A stretch of DNA of 64,000 nucleotides from Caulobacter sp. Root1455 (GTDB lineage: Bacteria; Pseudomonadota; Alphaproteobacteria; Caulobacterales; Caulobacteraceae). The translations under genes and the position numbers were made by a program. Positions 41,352 to 49,193 of this stretch are shown here, piece by piece (within the stretch, counting starts at the first letter, position 1; each line of letters starts with the position of its first letter). The notes beneath the pieces were generated by a model. The model saw only the letters and a program-made list of their open reading frames with translations, was not told where the DNA came from and ran no database searches. The stretch lies in NCBI RefSeq assembly GCF_001426905.1, contig NZ_LMFQ01000022.1, forward strand, positions 207,350 through 271,349. Reading direction: 5' to 3'.

Positions 41352-42077
41352 ATGACCGCTTCTCAATATCTCACCGACGACGCGCGCTGGGAGGCCATGC
41401 GCCGCCGCGACCGCGACCTCGACGGCGACTTCTTCATCGCCGTGCGCACCACCGGCGTCTACTGCCTGGCCAGTTGCGCCGGGCGGCCGCTGCGCAAGAA
41501 CGTCGAATTCCACGACACCCGGGAAAGCGCCCGCGCCGCCGGCTTCCGGGCCTGCCTGCGCTGCAAGCCCGACCAGCCGCGCGAGACCCTGCGCTACGCG
41601 ACGGTCCCCACCGGCCTGGGCCTGGCCCTGGTCGCCCGCTCGCACGCCGGCCTGCGGCTGGTGACCCTGGGCGACGACCCGGCCGCCCTGGTCCGCGACC
41701 TGGAGCGCCGCTTCCGCTCGGCCCGGCTGACGCCCGATCCGGACGGCCTGGCCGCCGACCTCAAGGCCGTGGCCGCCCAGGTCGATCACCCCGCCGCCAA
41801 GCTGGACCTGCCGCTCGACGCCCAGGGCACGGACCTGCAGAAGGCCGTCTGGGCGGCGCTGCGGGCCATACCGGCCGGGACCACCGCGTCCTATGCCGAG
41901 GTGGCGCGCCGCATCGGCCGGCCGACCGCCGCCCGGGCCGTGGCCCAGGCCTGCGGGGCCAATCCGCTGGCGGTGATCACCCCCTGCCACCGCGTGGTGC
42001 GGGCCGACGGCGGGCTGTCGGGCTATCGCTGGGGCGTCGAGCGCAAGCGCGCGCTGCTGGCGCGCGAGGCCGCATGA
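41352..42077 (+). CDS. Ada-Ogt type DNA alkylation repair protein lacking the AraC domain
   Basis: A 241-aa protein. Residues 10-75 match the Ada N-terminal zinc domain: Cys38, Cys42, Cys68 and Cys71 (VYCLASCAGRPLRKNVEFHD, CLRCKP), Cys38 being the methyl-phosphotriester acceptor in E. coli Ada. The C-terminal half is an O6-methylguanine-DNA methyltransferase: AVWAALRAIPAGTTASYAEV, ARRIGRPTAARAVAQACGAN, then ITPCHRVVRADGGLSGYRWG with the PCHR acceptor cysteine. The AraC-type helix-turn-helix region of classic Ada is missing, so it should repair but not activate transcription. It overlaps a 2OG oxygenase gene by 4 bp. Confidence 0.92.
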   Translation: MTASQYLTDDARWEAMRRRDRDLDGDFFIAVRTTGVYCLASCAGRPLRKNVEFHDTRESARAAGFRACLRCKPDQPRETLRYATVPTGLGLALVARSHAGLRLVTLGDDPAALVRDLERRFRSARLTPDPDGLAADLKAVAAQVDHPAAKLDLPLDAQGTDLQKAVWAALRAIPAGTTASYAEVARRIGRPTAARAVAQACGANPLAVITPCHRVVRADGGLSGYRWGVERKRALLAREAA

Positions 42078-42760
42078 GCCTGGACTGGTCCCGCATCGCC
42101 GCCGACCTCGACGCCCAGGGCTGGGCCCTGACCGGACCTCTGCTCAAGTCCGAGACCTGCCAGCGGATCGCCGGCCTCTACGACCAGGAGGCCGGCTTTC
42201 GCAGCCGGGTGGTGATGGCCCGCCACGGCTACGGCCAGGGCGAGTACCGGTACTTCAGCTATCCCCTGCCCGAGCCGGTGCAGCGGCTGCGCCAGGGGCT
42301 GTACGGCCCGTTGGCCGGCGTCGCCAACCGCTGGTCCGAAACGTTGAGCGAGGACCGGCGTTTTCCCGACGACCTGGACGACATGCTGGCCCGCTGCCAC
42401 GCGGCGGGCCAGGTCCGGCCCACGCCCCTGCTGCTGACCTACGGCCCGGGCGACTACAACTGCCTGCACCAGGACCTGTACGGCGAGCACGTCTTTCCGC
42501 TGCAGGCCGCCTTCCTGCTGGACGAGCCCGGCCGCGACTTCGAGGGCGGCGAGTTCGTGCTGGTCGAGCAGCGGCCCCGCCAGCAGTCGCGGCCCCAGGT
42601 CGTGCCGCTGAAGCAGGGCGAGGGCGTGATCTTCGCGGTCCGCGAACGCCCGGCGACCGGGACCCGCGGCGTCCACCGCCGCGTGCTGCGCCACGGGGTC
42701 AGCACCGTGCGCTCGGGGCGACGGCGGGTGCTGGGGGTGATCTTCCACGACGCGACGTGA
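42074..42760 (+). CDS. 2-oxoglutarate/Fe(II) oxygenase, probable DNA-damage operon partner
   Basis: A 228-aa protein with a double-stranded beta-helix oxygenase core: NCLHQDLYGEHVFPLQ supplies HxD iron ligands, EGGEFVLVEQRPRQQ lies in the next strands, and GVHRRVLRHGVSTVRSGRRR the distal His and the 2OG-binding arginine. The overall pattern resembles the Oxygenase-NA (DUF2086) family of oxygenases suggested to act on alkylated nucleic acids, not classic AlkB. Its ATG overlaps the Ada-Ogt stop (ATGA), so the pair is coexpressed, supporting a role in alkylation repair. Substrate is inferred only. Confidence 0.82.
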   Translation: MSLDWSRIAADLDAQGWALTGPLLKSETCQRIAGLYDQEAGFRSRVVMARHGYGQGEYRYFSYPLPEPVQRLRQGLYGPLAGVANRWSETLSEDRRFPDDLDDMLARCHAAGQVRPTPLLLTYGPGDYNCLHQDLYGEHVFPLQAAFLLDEPGRDFEGGEFVLVEQRPRQQSRPQVVPLKQGEGVIFAVRERPATGTRGVHRRVLRHGVSTVRSGRRRVLGVIFHDAT

Positions 42761-42770
42761 GTTGCGGGCG

Positions 42771-42897
42771 ACGCCCCCTCCGTCACGATGCGTATTCGCA
42801 TCGCGCCACCTCCCCCGCTGCGCGGGTGAGGAGAAAAGCGACCTCTCCTCCCCCGTGCAACGGGGGAGGTGGCCGCGAAGCGGACGGAGGGGGCGTC
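42771..42897. repeat. Dispersed inverted repeat, family F
   Basis: GACGCCCCCTCCGTCACGAT at the left and GCGGACGGAGGGGGCGTC at the right pair; inner CACCTCCCCCGCTGCGCGGG and CCCGTGCAACGGGGGAGGTG also pair. It separates convergent genes. Confidence 0.8.
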
Positions 42898-42907
42898 CGC
42901 CGTGTCC

Positions 42908-43378
42908 CTACTTCGCCAGCTCGACCTTCACGCCCTTCGGCGCCGCCGTGAACTGCAGGCCTCGGCTGGTGGCGTGCATCTTGATGACCACGCCCTTGTC
43001 GTTCTTCATCGTCGTGACGCCGCCGCCGCCCGCCACCGTCGCGCCCAGCTGGCCGGCGGTGTAGTTGCCCTCGATGTCGGAGAGCTGCTTGAGGTTCTCC
43101 ACCGTGCCGGTGGCGGTGTAGCCGCTGGCCCCGATGTCGACCGCCGACAGGCCGTTGGTCTTCAGCTTATAGGTCTGGCCGCGATAGGTCAGCGTGCCCT
43201 TGCCCCAGCTGACGCCGACGCCGAACGCCACGCCGCCGCCGGACAGCTCGATGGTGCCGGTGGCCGCGTTCTTGGCGTGGGGATCGGCCGGCCCGCCGCC
43301 GGCCAGGGCGGGCGCCGAGGCGGCCAGGAGCAGGGTCGCCAGGAGAGGCGCCGCGAAGGCGCGAACGGTGGACTTCAT
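42908..43378 (-). CDS. Exported envelope protein, possibly EipA/DUF1134-like
   Basis: A 156-aa protein with a signal peptide (VRAFAAPLLATLLLAASAPA, site after ALA). The mature part is rich in beta strands and glycine: GVAFGVGVSWGKGTLTYRGQ, TYKLKTNGLSAVDIGASGYT, and GGGGVTTMKNDKGVVIKMHA. The SWGxGTLxYxG and xMKNxxGVVIxxxA patterns recall the small periplasmic beta-barrel family DUF1134 (EipA) needed for envelope integrity, but I cannot confirm by alignment. No operon partner. Confidence 0.7.
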   Translation of the reverse strand: MKSTVRAFAAPLLATLLLAASAPALAGGGPADPHAKNAATGTIELSGGGVAFGVGVSWGKGTLTYRGQTYKLKTNGLSAVDIGASGYTATGTVENLKQLSDIEGNYTAGQLGATVAGGGGVTTMKNDKGVVIKMHATSRGLQFTAAPKGVKVELAK

Positions 43379-43591
43379 CGGAAGGACCTCGACCAGGTTA
43401 AGTTGCCGCCAAGGTGCGCCGTCCGGCCGGGCAACACACTCAGGGCGTTCCCTCGATCCGGTCGGGGGAAGCCCGTAGCCGCGCCTCGCTCAACCCAGGG
43501 CCGGAGCGGAAATCCGCCGCTCTTGGAAGTTGAATTGCGCCGCGATACCTGTTTTGACTGAGCTTCGACGCACGCAGCAGGCGGGGGCGCC

Positions 43592-44446
43592 ATGAACGGT
43601 TCGCGTTCCAACTTCACGCCGGCCGACCGCTCTTCGTCCGGGCCGGAAACCCCTCTGGCGTCGGGCTCGGAGGGGATGCTCGCGCCCTTGCTGGCCCCCG
43701 AACCGCCGTCGCGGCCGGCCACGGGCGGCCCGGCGCGGCTGTTCAGCATCCTGGGGCCGGTCGACCACCGCCGGATCGAGCTGCGCAACACCGCCGCGCC
43801 CTGGCGGATGGTCTGCGCCCTGCGGATCGACACCGCCAACGGCCCGTTCAACGGCACCGGCTGGCTGGCGGGACCCCGGACGGTGATCACCGCCGGTCAT
43901 TGCCTGCACAACAGCGCGTTCGCGTCGGGTGGGGGCGGCGGCTGGGCCCGCCGGGTCACGGTGATCCCGGGCCAATCCTGGAACAAGCAGCCGTTCGGGG
44001 CGGTCGTCTCGACGACCTTCTCCTGCGCAGATCCCTGGCTCCAGACCCGCGACCGGGCCCACGACATCGGCGCCGTCCACCTGGACGATCCGGTCGGCGA
44101 GCGGGTGGGCTGGATGAAGTACGACGCCCTCGATCCCTCCGCCCTGACCCGGGCCGCCGCCGTGGTCTCGGGCTATCCGGAATACGCCGGCAGCTACGAG
44201 CACCTGCTGGTGGCCAAGGGGCCGGTGCGCGCCAGCCTGGACGGCCGGCTCTACTACGAGATCGACACCACCGACGGTCAGAGCGGCGGTCCGGTCTGGA
44301 TCGGCGACGTCGCCGCCCCGACCGTGGTCGCCGTCCACGGCTACGAGGCCGACGCCACGCCGGCCGGCGTCGGTCCGGGCGTCAATTCGGGCGCCCTGCT
44401 GACCCCCGACCACCTGCGACTGATCCAAACCTGGCAAGGCGGCTGA
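43592..44446 (+). CDS. Trypsin-like (V8-type) serine protease without evident export signal
   Basis: A 284-aa protein of the chymotrypsin fold, closest to V8/glutamyl-endopeptidase-like proteases. Catalytic triad: His103 (TAGHCLHNS), Asp158 (AHDIGAVHL), Ser231 (TDGQSGGPVW). The first 60 residues are Ser/Pro/Gly-rich and lack a signal peptide, so export, if any, would be unusual or the segment is a propeptide. It ends 25 bp before the mono-haem lipoprotein gene with AGGAG in between, so the two are likely an operon. Substrate unknown. Confidence 0.85.
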   Translation: MNGSRSNFTPADRSSSGPETPLASGSEGMLAPLLAPEPPSRPATGGPARLFSILGPVDHRRIELRNTAAPWRMVCALRIDTANGPFNGTGWLAGPRTVITAGHCLHNSAFASGGGGGWARRVTVIPGQSWNKQPFGAVVSTTFSCADPWLQTRDRAHDIGAVHLDDPVGERVGWMKYDALDPSALTRAAAVVSGYPEYAGSYEHLLVAKGPVRASLDGRLYYEIDTTDGQSGGPVWIGDVAAPTVVAVHGYEADATPAGVGPGVNSGALLTPDHLRLIQTWQGG

Positions 44447-44471
44447 CCCGCCCCATTCGAGGAGACGCCCC

Positions 44472-45986
44472 ATGTTTTCAGCGTCGAGAGGCTTCGTTCC
44501 CCTGCTGGCCGCCGCGGCCCTGACCGGCGTCCTGCTGGGGGCCTGCCAGCCGCAGGGCGCCGAGGCCCCGCCCGCCGCGACGGCCGGCGGCCCCGTGCGG
44601 ATCCTGTCGGCCAAGGGCCTGAACCCGCAGGCCGGCGAGGCCTCGCCGCAAGGGCGCCTGCTGATCGGGCGCGGCAAGGACTACACGCCCCTCAACGAGG
44701 ATCCGAAGGCCCTGTTCGACAAGCTGGAAGGCTCGATGGCCGAGCGCCGCAAGACCGGCTGGGCCATCGTCGAGGCCCTGCTGGAGCCCCAGAAGCTGAC
44801 CCTGGACGGCAAGACCTACGACGTGCCCCTCTGGCACACCTGGTACGAAGGCATGAGCGCCAATCCCGAGGTCGACCAGAAGATCAAGCTGTTCATCGCC
44901 CAGCTGGCGGCCTGCAAGGCCGACGCCGACTGCCACAAGTCCCGCGCCGAGATCGCCCACGAGGTGATGGCCCAGAGCGGAACCGACAAGAACCTGGTCC
45001 GCAGCCTGGTCTCGGCCAACCTGACCCAGGTGCTCAAGCAGTCCGAGGGCTTCGACCGCGGCAATCCCGAGGACGAGCTGGGCCAGGGCTTCACCCTGTT
45101 CAGCCCGTCGTTCGTCGAGCACGTCCTGGCCCAGGCCCAGGGCATCGAGACCTGCTCCAACAAGATCCCGTGGAACCAGGCCCCGCCCAGCGCCGGCCAG
45201 TTCTCGCCCTGCGTCGAGGAGTTCCCGCGCAGCGCGGTGATGGTCAAGACAAATTGGGACCAGATCGACGGGGCCAGTCCCAAGGTCAGCGCCCACGCCA
45301 CCGACGCCGCCGCGGTCACCGCCGTGCTGAAGGGCGGGACCTGGCCCAAGCCGACCCTGGAGCCGGTCGATCCCAGCGGCATCTACACGGTGCAGACCAC
45401 CGACGGGAAACTGTTCGGCCTGAAGTCGATCCACATCTCGACCAAGGACACCCGCGAATGGATCTGGATCACGCTGTGGTGGAGCCCCAAGCCCGACGAG
45501 GACTTCGGCCAGGACCGCCCGGCCTCGCTGGCCAGGTTCAACGGCGGGGTCTGGTCGCACTACAAGATGTGCGTCACCACCGCCTTCAACGAGACCGATC
45601 CCAAGCCCTGGGGGTCCTACGAGACGGCCCAGCCGGCCCTGGCCGCCGCGATCAAGGCCTCGTACGACGGCGCCGTCGAGCAGCGGAACCCCGCGCCCTA
45701 CGACAAGGTCACCACCTGGTGCAGCAATCCCAACCTCGAGCACCATACCGGCAACGGCCGCACCAACTGCATCGGCTGCCACCAGTATTCGCTGACCTGG
45801 AACGAACTGAAGGAGCGCCCGGCCTATTTCAGCGACACCTACGCCGCCTCGATGGCCGCCGAATATCCGCAGTACGGCCGCGCCCGGCGCCGGGCCAACT
45901 TCCCGGCCGAGTTCGCCTGGTCGTTCGGCATGGAGTTCCAGGAGCAGATCAAGACGGCCCGGGAGGACCAGGGGTTCAGTTGGTGA
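44472..45986 (+). CDS. Envelope lipoprotein with single c-type haem motif
   Basis: A 504-aa lipoprotein: FVPLLAAAALTGVLLGACQP has a lipobox (LLGAC). Near residue 435 NCIGCHQYS is a CxxCH haem-c motif. Other landmarks: LWHTWYEGMSANPEVD, CVEEFPRSAVMVKTNWD, HISTKDTREWIWITLWWSPK, and CSNPNLEHHTGNGRTNC. The same landmarks in diverged form are found in the lipoprotein at 10696-12114. It follows a trypsin-like protease gene. Probably a periplasmic mono-haem cytochrome-like protein of unknown family and function. Confidence 0.82.
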   Translation: MFSASRGFVPLLAAAALTGVLLGACQPQGAEAPPAATAGGPVRILSAKGLNPQAGEASPQGRLLIGRGKDYTPLNEDPKALFDKLEGSMAERRKTGWAIVEALLEPQKLTLDGKTYDVPLWHTWYEGMSANPEVDQKIKLFIAQLAACKADADCHKSRAEIAHEVMAQSGTDKNLVRSLVSANLTQVLKQSEGFDRGNPEDELGQGFTLFSPSFVEHVLAQAQGIETCSNKIPWNQAPPSAGQFSPCVEEFPRSAVMVKTNWDQIDGASPKVSAHATDAAAVTAVLKGGTWPKPTLEPVDPSGIYTVQTTDGKLFGLKSIHISTKDTREWIWITLWWSPKPDEDFGQDRPASLARFNGGVWSHYKMCVTTAFNETDPKPWGSYETAQPALAAAIKASYDGAVEQRNPAPYDKVTTWCSNPNLEHHTGNGRTNCIGCHQYSLTWNELKERPAYFSDTYAASMAAEYPQYGRARRRANFPAEFAWSFGMEFQEQIKTAREDQGFSW

Positions 45987-46049
45987 GGCTGGAAAGGGAG
46001 GATACGTGATGTCTCCCGAGCAACGACCATGCCGTCCACGCCAGGCGAC

Positions 46050-46622
46050 CTAGCCGGGCTGCTCGGCGCTGTCGTCGCTCAAACCCTGAAGCACCAATCG
46101 GCGGAACATGACGTCGAGTTCCGCCGGCGGCAGGCGCGCGCCCCCGTCCAGCCACCAGGTCAGAAGCGACATGAACCCGCCCACGACGAACGACGTGACC
46201 ACGTCCGGCCGTAGCTCGCTCCGGATCGGCCTGAGGGCCAGCTCGTTGCGCACCAACTCGGTCACGATCTGGCGGAGCATCGCCGTCGTGGTGGCCACGC
46301 CGCCCTTGCTGACGAGCGCGCGATAGAGGTCCAGCTGCTCGCGCGCGTGCTCGAGGAACGGCAGCACGAACCCGAATCCGCCATCCAAGGGCCCGAGCGC
46401 GGCGGCCCGCTGGTGCTCCAGCAACATGCTGCGAAGGTTGTCGTCCAATCCGCTGCGCTTGAGGTGATCCTTGCCGGTGAAGTGCGCGTAGAAGGTCGAG
46501 CGGCCAATATCGGCCTCTTCGCAGACCTCCTCGACGGTGATGGCGTCGTACCCCTTGCGGGTCATCAGCGAAATCAGCGCGCCCTGCAGCATTGAGCGGG
46601 TCCGCGCGATGCGGCGGTCCAT
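46050..46622 (-). CDS. TetR-family regulator divergent from a methyltransferase gene
   Basis: A 190-aa TetR protein. RRIARTRSMLQGALISLMTR, KGYDAITVEEVCEEADIGRS, TFYAHFTGKDHLKRSGL form the DNA-binding domain. The C-terminal domain has EHAREQLDLYRALVSKGG as in DUF-type TetR_C domains. GGAGG lies about 6 nt before the ATG at 46622. A 143-bp region with a GGACA/TGTCC palindrome separates it from the divergent methyltransferase gene, a probable target. Confidence 0.9.
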   Translation of the reverse strand: MDRRIARTRSMLQGALISLMTRKGYDAITVEEVCEEADIGRSTFYAHFTGKDHLKRSGLDDNLRSMLLEHQRAAALGPLDGGFGFVLPFLEHAREQLDLYRALVSKGGVATTTAMLRQIVTELVRNELALRPIRSELRPDVVTSFVVGGFMSLLTWWLDGGARLPPAELDVMFRRLVLQGLSDDSAEQPG

Positions 46623-46732
46623 GCATGCCTCCTCACGACGGCTTTTTCCGGACACGCCGGCGAGTTGTGTGCGGAATGGGACATCTCGCCCGGCCTGTTC
46701 GTTGCCGGCTTCCGCGCAGGAAGTCAGGTTTC

Positions 46733-46745
46733 GGACACCCTGTCC
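46733..46745. promoter_or_regulatory. Operator-like palindrome GGACA-CCC-TGTCC
   Basis: A perfect 5-bp inverted repeat with 3-bp centre, 20 bp before the methyltransferase ATG. A related half-site CCGGACAC occurs at 46648-46655 near the TetR start. Candidate site for the TetR protein. Confidence 0.45.
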
Positions 46746-46765
46746 ATGCCGCCGCGAGAAAGCCC

Positions 46766-47689
46766 ATGCCCCACTCCGCCCACGGCCCCGCCGCCCACGA
46801 CGAAGTGGGCCTCACCATCCACGACGCCGCGCGCTACGACCTGCTCGTCGGCCTGCTCACCCTCGGGGGCGAACGCCGGCTGCGCGAAAGGATCCTGAAC
46901 CTGGCCGGCCTTCGTCCGGGCGAGTTGGTCCTGGACATGGGTTGCGGCACCGGCTCCCTGGCCATGCTCGCCAAGCGGCGCGTCGGGCCTTCCGGTTCGG
47001 TCCACGGCCTGGATCCTTCGCCGGAGATGCTCGAACGCGCCGCGGCCAAGGCCAGCCGCGCCGGGATTACTCTGTCCCTGTCCAAAGGGGCGGTGCAGGC
47101 GATGCCCTACCCCGACGCCAGCTTCGACGTCGTGATCTCCACCTTCGTGCTGCATCACGTCCCGGCGTCCGTCCGGCGGACGATGGCGCATGAGATCCGG
47201 CGCGTCCTCAAGCCAGACGGCCGCGCCTTGCTGGTGGACTTCGGTCCGCCCAAGGCCTCCGAGCGCGGCGCGATCGACCATTTCCATCGCCACGGCTTCG
47301 TCCGGATCGACGAGGTCGTCGCCGATCTGGAGGACGCCGGCTTCAGGACCGCCTCGGGCCCGGTCGGCGCCAAGGGTCTCGATTTCGTGCGGGCCGGGAC
47401 GGAGCAATTCATCGCCGCCCAGCAGATCGCCAGCCCGCGACGGAAAGGTCATGGCCACGCCGCGCTCGCCGCGGGCGTCGGCCTGCTGGCGCTGGCGGTC
47501 CCGATCGCCCTTCACGTCGGCGCGGCGATGTCGCTGTGGCGCATGCCCCACGCGCCGCCGCTTTCGCTGACAGGGACGGTCGTCGGCGCGATCGTCCTGG
47601 TGGTCGTCGTCAAGCTGACCCTGTTCCGTGTCGCCCATCGCTTCGCGGGAAGGCTGATGGCGCGGTGGGTTCGCGTCGGGCACGACTAG
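46766..47689 (+). CDS. SAM-dependent methyltransferase with C-terminal membrane anchor
   Basis: A 307-aa protein. Residues 40-215 form a class I methyltransferase: LVLDMGCGTGSLAMLAKRRV (motif I), VHGLDPSPEMLERAAAKA (motif post I), AMPYPDASFDVVISTFVLHH (motif II), RVLKPDGRALLVDFG (motif III), as in UbiE/COQ5-like enzymes. Residues 232-300 hold two transmembrane helices (AALAAGVGLLALAVPIALHV and TGTVVGAIVLVVVVKLTLF). Such a tail would fix the enzyme to the membrane, where it may modify a lipid or quinone. Divergent TetR gene. The ATG at 46766 gives a family-like N-terminus. Confidence 0.85.
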   Translation: MPHSAHGPAAHDEVGLTIHDAARYDLLVGLLTLGGERRLRERILNLAGLRPGELVLDMGCGTGSLAMLAKRRVGPSGSVHGLDPSPEMLERAAAKASRAGITLSLSKGAVQAMPYPDASFDVVISTFVLHHVPASVRRTMAHEIRRVLKPDGRALLVDFGPPKASERGAIDHFHRHGFVRIDEVVADLEDAGFRTASGPVGAKGLDFVRAGTEQFIAAQQIASPRRKGHGHAALAAGVGLLALAVPIALHVGAAMSLWRMPHAPPLSLTGTVVGAIVLVVVVKLTLFRVAHRFAGRLMARWVRVGHD

Positions 47690-47843
47690 GGCGTCGGCCG
47701 ACAGATCGGCAGCCGGCCTCGACGCGGAATGAGTCGGCCACCGTTAGCGGACCCTAAGAGCGGCGGAACTGGCCCTTCCGCCCTCGCGTCCCTACATCCC
47801 CCACCGTTGACGCATCCGTCCGCGCCCGGTACCGCCCCTGTCC

Positions 47844-48704
47844 ATGACCGATCTGCCCACTGGCCTCTCCGCCCTCGCCGACCGCTATGACGTTTTGCTG
47901 TGCGACGTCTGGGGGGTCATCCACAACGGGGTCGAGAGCTTCCCGGAGGCCTGCCGGGCCCTGGTCGAGTGGCGGACCCACCACGGGCCGGTGATCCTGA
48001 TCTCCAATTCGCCGCGCCCGTCGCAGGCCGTGGTCGAGCAGCTGGACCGGCTGGGCGTGCCGCGCGAGGCCTGGAGCGCCTTCGTCACCTCGGGCGACGC
48101 CACCCGCACCCTGCTGGCCGCCCGCGCGCCCGGCCCGGCCTGGATCGTCGGCCCCGAGCGCGACTTCACGCTCTATGAGGGCCTGGGCCTGGAGACCGCC
48201 GGCCCCGAGGACGCGGCCTTCGTCGCCGTCACCGGCATGGTCGACGACGAGAACGAGGCGCCCGCCGACTACGCCGATCGTCTGGCGATCGCCGCCGAAC
48301 GCGGCCTGACCCTGATCTGCGCCAATCCCGACCGGGTGGTGCAGCGCGGCGCGCGGCTGATCTATTGCGGCGGCGCCCTGGCCGACCTCTACGAGACCCT
48401 GGGCGGGCAGGTGCTGATGGCCGGCAAGCCCTACAAGCCGATCTACGACCTGGCCCTGGCGGAAGCCGAAGCCCTGAAGGGCGGCCCGGTCGACCGCGCG
48501 CGGGTGCTGTGCATCGGCGACGGCGTGGTCACCGACGTCAAGGGCGCCCACGACGAGGGCCTGGCCTGCCTGTTCATCGCCAAGGGCATCCACGGCGAGG
48601 CCGCCGTCGGCCCCGACGGCAAGCTGGATCCGACCCGGGTCGCGGGCCTGCTGGCCGCCGAACGGGTGGGCGCGACCCACGCCATGAGCGATCTGGTCTG
48701 GTAG
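47844..48704 (+). CDS. HAD-superfamily hydrolase, class IIA (TIGR01459-like)
   Basis: A 286-aa phosphatase-type protein. Motif I is LLCDVWGVIHNGVESFPEAC, in which the first Asp is the nucleophile and DxWGV replaces DxDGV; motif II LISNSPRPSQAVVEQLDRLG; motif III Lys (LMAGKPYKPIYDLALAEA); motif IV CIGDGVVTDVKGAHDEGLAC. This pattern fits the TIGR01459 group of HAD-IIA hydrolases found in alphaproteobacteria. Substrate likely a small phosphorylated metabolite. The next gene begins about 50 bp later. Confidence 0.92.
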   Translation: MTDLPTGLSALADRYDVLLCDVWGVIHNGVESFPEACRALVEWRTHHGPVILISNSPRPSQAVVEQLDRLGVPREAWSAFVTSGDATRTLLAARAPGPAWIVGPERDFTLYEGLGLETAGPEDAAFVAVTGMVDDENEAPADYADRLAIAAERGLTLICANPDRVVQRGARLIYCGGALADLYETLGGQVLMAGKPYKPIYDLALAEAEALKGGPVDRARVLCIGDGVVTDVKGAHDEGLACLFIAKGIHGEAAVGPDGKLDPTRVAGLLAAERVGATHAMSDLVW

Positions 48705-48757
48705 AGCCCGCCCTGATCGCTAAGATTGGTGCAACGCACAAAAAAATGAGGGGCGCT

Positions 48758-49183
48758 ATGCAGGGACTGTTTCTCGAGGACATCAGCGTCGGCCAGTCGG
48801 CCGAGCTGGTCCGCACCGTGGGCGAGGCCGACATCGTCGCCTTCGCCGCCGTGACCGGCGACAACAATCCGGTCCACCTGGACGCCGAATACGCGGCCGG
48901 CACCAGCTTCGGCGAGCGCATCGCCCACGGCATGCTGTCGGCCGGCTACATCTCGGCGGTGCTGGGCACCACCCTGCCCGGTCCCGGCGCGATCTATCTG
49001 TCCCAGTCCCTGGCCTTCAAGCGTCCGGTCAAGATCGGCGACGAGGTCACCGCCCGCGTCACGGTGACGGCGATCGACGACGCCAAGGCCCGGGTGACGT
49101 TCGCCACCACCTGCCTGGTGCGCGGCAACGCCGTGGTCGACGGCGAGGCCGTGGTCATGGTCCCGCGCAGAGCCGCCGCGTAA
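48758..49183 (+). CDS. MaoC-like enoyl-CoA hydratase
   Basis: A 141-aa single hot-dog protein. The hydratase-2 motif is present: DIVAFAAVTGDNNPVHLDAE then YAAGTSFGERIAHGMLSAGY, with Asp (GDNNPVH) and His as the catalytic dyad. This matches (R)-specific enoyl-CoA hydratases of the PhaJ/MaoC type. GAGGGG just upstream supports the ATG at 48758; an ATG at 48746 is possible. It precedes ribF by 10 bp, so the two may be cotranscribed though they are functionally unrelated. Confidence 0.92.
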   Translation: MQGLFLEDISVGQSAELVRTVGEADIVAFAAVTGDNNPVHLDAEYAAGTSFGERIAHGMLSAGYISAVLGTTLPGPGAIYLSQSLAFKRPVKIGDEVTARVTVTAIDDAKARVTFATTCLVRGNAVVDGEAVVMVPRRAAA

Positions 49184-49193
49184 GGAAATCCGC

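Noticed and set aside
47068..47092. Family D repeat remnant inside the methyltransferase gene (peptide LSLSKG)
   Set aside because: The DNA matches the repeat only weakly and the protein length between motifs is normal, so it is probably chance similarity.
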